From: Bacteroidia bacterium
Lineage (GTDB): Bacteria; Bacteroidota; Bacteroidia; Chitinophagales; Saprospiraceae
Assembly (NCBI GenBank): GCA_030431945.1
Contig: JAUIIF010000029.1
Span: 1-16,498 of the forward strand
Direction: 5' to 3'
DNA: 16,498 nt
Below the pieces are notes generated by a model. That model was not told the DNA's origin and did no database searches. It saw nothing but the letters and a program-made list of their open reading frames with translations. The position numbers and the translations under genes are program-made. Positions 14,192 through 16,498 of this stretch are shown piece after piece (the first letter of the stretch is position 1; each line of letters begins with the position of its first letter).

Positions 14192-14758
14192 TTATTTTTG
14201 TTCGTTCAGTAAGGCAGCGAGCCGCTTACGGGCCCGGCTGTATTGGGACTTACTTGTCCCGATACTTATGCCCAGAATCTGGGCAATTTCTTCGTGGTCA
14301 TAGCCTTCAAAAAGATAAAGGGACAGCACCACCCGGTAGCCCTCACTGAGCTGTAGCGTTGCCCGTTTTATTTGCTCAACACTTAGTTGCTGGGTGCTCA
14401 GCGCGGGTTCTGCCACGTCCGTTGTTTCCTGCGCCGTATCGTGCCGGTTGGGGTCCAGATCGGTCGTCAGCAATCGCCGCTTTTTGAGGTGGTCGATACA
14501 ACGGTTCACGACGATGCGCTTGATCCAGGCACTAATGGAAGCTTCAAAATTGAAGGTTTCGATTTTACCGAAGATGTCAACAAAAGCCACTTGCAAAACA
14601 TCTTCTGCGTCGTGGGCATGCCTGAGCATTCTCAGGCAGAGGTTATACATCGGCTTAGCGTAATGGCCGTAGAGGGCTCGTTGGGCGGTACGGTCCCGAC
14701 GTTGGCACCCCAGTACCAATTCGCGATGGGTATCGCGATATTCCGCGGCGGTTGGCAT
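14192..14758 (-). CDS. ECF-type RNA polymerase sigma-70 factor
   Basis: An extracytoplasmic-function sigma factor of 188 residues from ATG 14758. A GTG at 14785 would add nine residues (VVAQPTIQT) and cannot be excluded. Region 2 is clear: ALYGHYAKPMYNLCLRMLRH, DAEDVLQVAFVDIF (the DAEDxxQ core-binding motif) and FEASISAWIKRIVVNRCIDHL (-10 recognition). A variable linker runs from RRLLTTD to ALSTQQ. Region 4 is LSEGYRVVLSLYLFEGYDHEEIAQILGISIGTSKSQYSRARKRL, the helix-turn-helix for the -35 region. It is the first gene of the sigma, anti-sigma, DUF4097-like operon, and such factors usually activate their own operon. A 10-bp palindrome lies upstream at 14808-14817. Confidence 0.94.
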   Translation of the reverse strand: MPTAAEYRDTHRELVLGCQRRDRTAQRALYGHYAKPMYNLCLRMLRHAHDAEDVLQVAFVDIFGKIETFNFEASISAWIKRIVVNRCIDHLKKRRLLTTDLDPNRHDTAQETTDVAEPALSTQQLSVEQIKRATLQLSEGYRVVLSLYLFEGYDHEEIAQILGISIGTSKSQYSRARKRLAALLNEQK

Positions 14759-15012
14759 GGTTTGTATGGTTGGCTGTGCTACCACAATGGTTGATTAGTT
14801 GCTGTTGTTGTTAACAAGGACGGTAAGGGCAATATAGGGTTGCACGATTACGGACTGCTATTCGAAAAACTTTTTTTGCTCCTGCGTCCGCGCCAAAACT
14901 GCCTGAAGCTTACGTTTATTCTGCCGGCAACGGAATAGATACTTCCTTGGTCGGGGAGGCGCGACTTCAGGCCATGGCTGCCGGCGTAAATCCTTCGGAG
15001 TGCAGGCTTAGA
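14759..15012. other. Intergenic space between rodA and the sigma operon
   Basis: About 254 bases containing the upstream region of the sigma operon and the 3' flank of rodA. GCCTGAAG (14901-14908) and CTTCAGGC (14965-14972) are exact inverted copies 56 bases apart, with no T-run behind them. A full TAnnTTTG promoter box was not found, so sigma-specific promoter sequences may differ from the housekeeping type. Confidence 0.5.
14808..14817. promoter_or_regulatory. Palindrome TTGTTAACAA upstream of the sigma gene
   Basis: A perfect ten-base palindrome 50 bases before the sigma ATG, in a region where promoter control sites would be expected. It could be an operator, but a single short AT-rich palindrome is weak evidence. 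Confidence 0.25.
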
Positions 15013-16428
15013 TTACACATCTCCCCGGTGCCGGTCCAGCTTAAGTAACACCGCGATCATGATCGTGAAGCTGAGGAGGGAAGACCCCCCTTTGGAGAGG
15101 AAGGGTAAGGGGATACCGATGACGGGCATCAGGCCCATGGTCATGCCGATGTTCACCAGTACGTGAATAAAGATGATGCCGGCAATTCCGTAAGCGTACG
15201 CCCTGACAAAGGTTCTCTTCTGGCGTTCTCCGATGATACTGATCCGCCAGAGGAGTGCCAGAAAGGCCAGGATGACCATTGCCGAGCCCAGCAGTCCTTC
15301 GGCTTCGCCCACGGCACTGAAAATAAAGTCTGTTTCCTGCTCCGGTACGTAATCGTATTTCGTGATGGTCCCTTCGCCGAGGCCTTTGCCACTGATGCCA
15401 CCGGCGGCGATGGCGAGTTTAGACTGGGTAATATTGTAGAGCGCCCCTCTTTCGGTAAGGCGATCCGGGCGTAGCCAGGCATCGATCCGGTCTTGCTGGT
15501 GCTGACGCAGGACGTTGTAGAACGTGAAATTGGCCGCAGAGGCAATCAGGATACCCCAGATCAGGGCGCCGGAGGTAAGCAGCACCAACTGACCGTTTCG
15601 CCGCAAAAGGTGATAGGCAGAAAGGGCAACGAAAGCGCTGCCTAATGCGGCCAGTATTTGCCAGCCTAAGCCATGAGCGAAATGGAGATAAGCGGCACCG
15701 GCCAGGGTGGACAATGTGCCCAGCACCCACCAGCGCATACGCCGGGGGACTGAAACGGCCAGGATCAGGAGAAGTGCCCCCAGAAGTACACCAGCCAGCA
15801 GGGCCGGAGGTTGCAGGATGCCCAGGATAAACATCAGCGCAGAAAACCCGCCAAAAATCAGGATGAGGGGAGAAAGCCCCTCCCGGTACATGACCAGCAG
15901 GAAGGAGATGAAGACCAGTCCGGACCCGGGGTCCGGCTGCAGGATGATAAACACTGCGGGCAACCCCATGATCAGGAGCGCACTGCCAATACTGCCCAGC
16001 TGGTTCAGTTTTTCACTCCACTGGCTCAGAAAAGCAGCCATGGCCAGGGCGGTACCGAATTTAGCCAACTCACTGGGTTGAAAAGTATATCCGGCGATGC
16101 TGAACCAGGAGCGGGCATTATTGATGTCCTTGCCCACCAGGAGTACCAGGATCAGGAGGAACAGGGTGACTCCGTAAATGGGATAGGAGCCGATGAGCCA
16201 AAAGTCGCGGTCAATAAAATGGTTGATCACAAACCAGGCCACGAGGGAAATGAGTGCCCAGGGAATCTGCTTACCGAGGGGGGAGGCCAGGATGGTGGTA
16301 ATGTCCCAGTTGTAGCCTTCCGGAGGCCGGCCTACGGAATACAGCATCAGCATTCCGGCAAAAACCAGAAAGATGTAGAGGACGACCGTCGGGAGGTCAT
16401 TCCTGGTTTTCTTTACCGATAGGGACAT
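15013..16428 (-). CDS. rodA: Rod shape-determining SEDS protein RodA (peptidoglycan glycosyltransferase)
   Basis: Polytopic inner-membrane protein that polymerises lipid II into glycan strands with its partner PBP2 during cell elongation. The 471 residues include about 11-12 membrane segments, longer than the 370 of the E. coli protein. The extra length is a hydrophobic block at about 190-290, common in Bacteroidota RodA. Conserved motifs seen: NNARSWFSIAGYTFQPSELAK, ILQPDPGSGLVFI, QDRIDAWLRP, YNITQSKLAIAAGGISGKGLG, VPEQETDFIFSAVGEAEGLLG and IPLPFLSKGGSSLL. In the segment that normally reads DPxGxGYN, this protein has LTERGALYN, with Thr325 where the essential Asp is expected. The ATG at 16428 follows the stop of another leftward gene by 24 bases, in line with the usual mrdA-rodA order. 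Confidence 0.94.
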   Translation of the reverse strand: MSLSVKKTRNDLPTVVLYIFLVFAGMLMLYSVGRPPEGYNWDITTILASPLGKQIPWALISLVAWFVINHFIDRDFWLIGSYPIYGVTLFLLILVLLVGKDINNARSWFSIAGYTFQPSELAKFGTALAMAAFLSQWSEKLNQLGSIGSALLIMGLPAVFIILQPDPGSGLVFISFLLVMYREGLSPLILIFGGFSALMFILGILQPPALLAGVLLGALLLILAVSVPRRMRWWVLGTLSTLAGAAYLHFAHGLGWQILAALGSAFVALSAYHLLRRNGQLVLLTSGALIWGILIASAANFTFYNVLRQHQQDRIDAWLRPDRLTERGALYNITQSKLAIAAGGISGKGLGEGTITKYDYVPEQETDFIFSAVGEAEGLLGSAMVILAFLALLWRISIIGERQKRTFVRAYAYGIAGIIFIHVLVNIGMTMGLMPVIGIPLPFLSKGGSSLLSFTIMIAVLLKLDRHRGDV

Positions 16429-16452
16429 GTGAAGATGGCAGAGCCGATGGGC

Positions 16453-16498
16453 TTAGTACATGCGGAGCAATTCGTTTTCTCCTACTTTGTCTTTAACG
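16453..16498 (-). CDS. C-terminal end of an upstream gene, possibly mrdA (PBP2)
   Basis: The last 14 codons of a leftward gene, reading VKDKVGENELLRMY and ending at TAA 16453-16455. The fragment is too short to identify. Because mrdA (penicillin-binding protein 2) commonly lies directly upstream of rodA in this phylum, it is a reasonable guess from position only. Confidence 0.45.
   Translation of the reverse strand, partial: VKDKVGENELLRMY

Noticed and set aside
15811..16422. 203-codon plus-strand open frame rich in Gln, Asp and Gly
   Set aside because: It is antisense to rodA; the composition comes from hydrophobic codons read backwards.

Overview
The window looks like chromosomal DNA from a member of the phylum Bacteroidota, probably a GC-rich marine type such as a Saprospiraceae/Lewinella relative. 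The evidence is the set of families (GyrB, SEDS RodA with an extra central membrane block, an ECF sigma/anti-sigma pair followed by a DUF4097-like protein, and small lipoproteins with phylum-typical signal peptides). There are also promoter elements of the Bacteroidota type: a TAnnTTTG -7 box, in two cases with a TTTG -33 box exactly 17 bases upstream, and little sign of Shine-Dalgarno sites. The genus is inference.

Layout from left to right. 1-1688 (-) is the first 562 codons of gyrB, cut by the window edge. 1908-2387 (-) is an uncharacterised basic protein whose reading continues as a coding-like tail in the +1 frame (1751-1945). 2513-3658 (-) is a DUF819/YjcL-type membrane protein. 3900-4898 (+) is a vWA/MIDAS protein whose conserved N-terminus lies upstream of the first possible ATG. 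Its stop overlaps the stop of a convergent secreted protein (4895-5383, -). 5573-6823 (+) is a lipoprotein membrane dipeptidase (M19). 6950-7417 and 7414-8016 (+) are a translationally coupled GNAT acetyltransferase and DUF998 membrane protein. They run tail-to-tail into rnpA (8006-8401, -), the last gene of a leftward cluster made of a Pro/Ala-linker protein (9920-10585) and a PhoD-DUF1499 fusion (8449-9927). 10730-11314 (+) is thymidine kinase. It shares a hairpin with a convergent His-tailed lipoprotein gene (11381-11866, -). 12210-14785 (-) is an ECF sigma, anti-sigma and DUF4097-like operon closed by a clear intrinsic terminator. 15013-16428 (-) is rodA, preceded by the last 14 codons of another leftward gene that is probably mrdA by context.

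How the genes fit together. Most of the window is housekeeping: DNA supercoiling, RNase P, nucleotide salvage and cell elongation, with envelope proteins scattered between. The only clear regulatory module is the sigma operon. The sigma factor should be held by a single-pass membrane anti-sigma and drive its own operon, which ends in a secreted beta-solenoid-like protein. I see no mobile element, CRISPR array, tRNA, rRNA or defence island.

The points most worth a second look are the PhoD-DUF1499 fusion, the triplicated sigma-binding-type motif in the anti-sigma, the apparent loss of a normally invariant Asp in RodA, the missing canonical start codon of the vWA gene, and the possible +1 frameshift in the basic protein.
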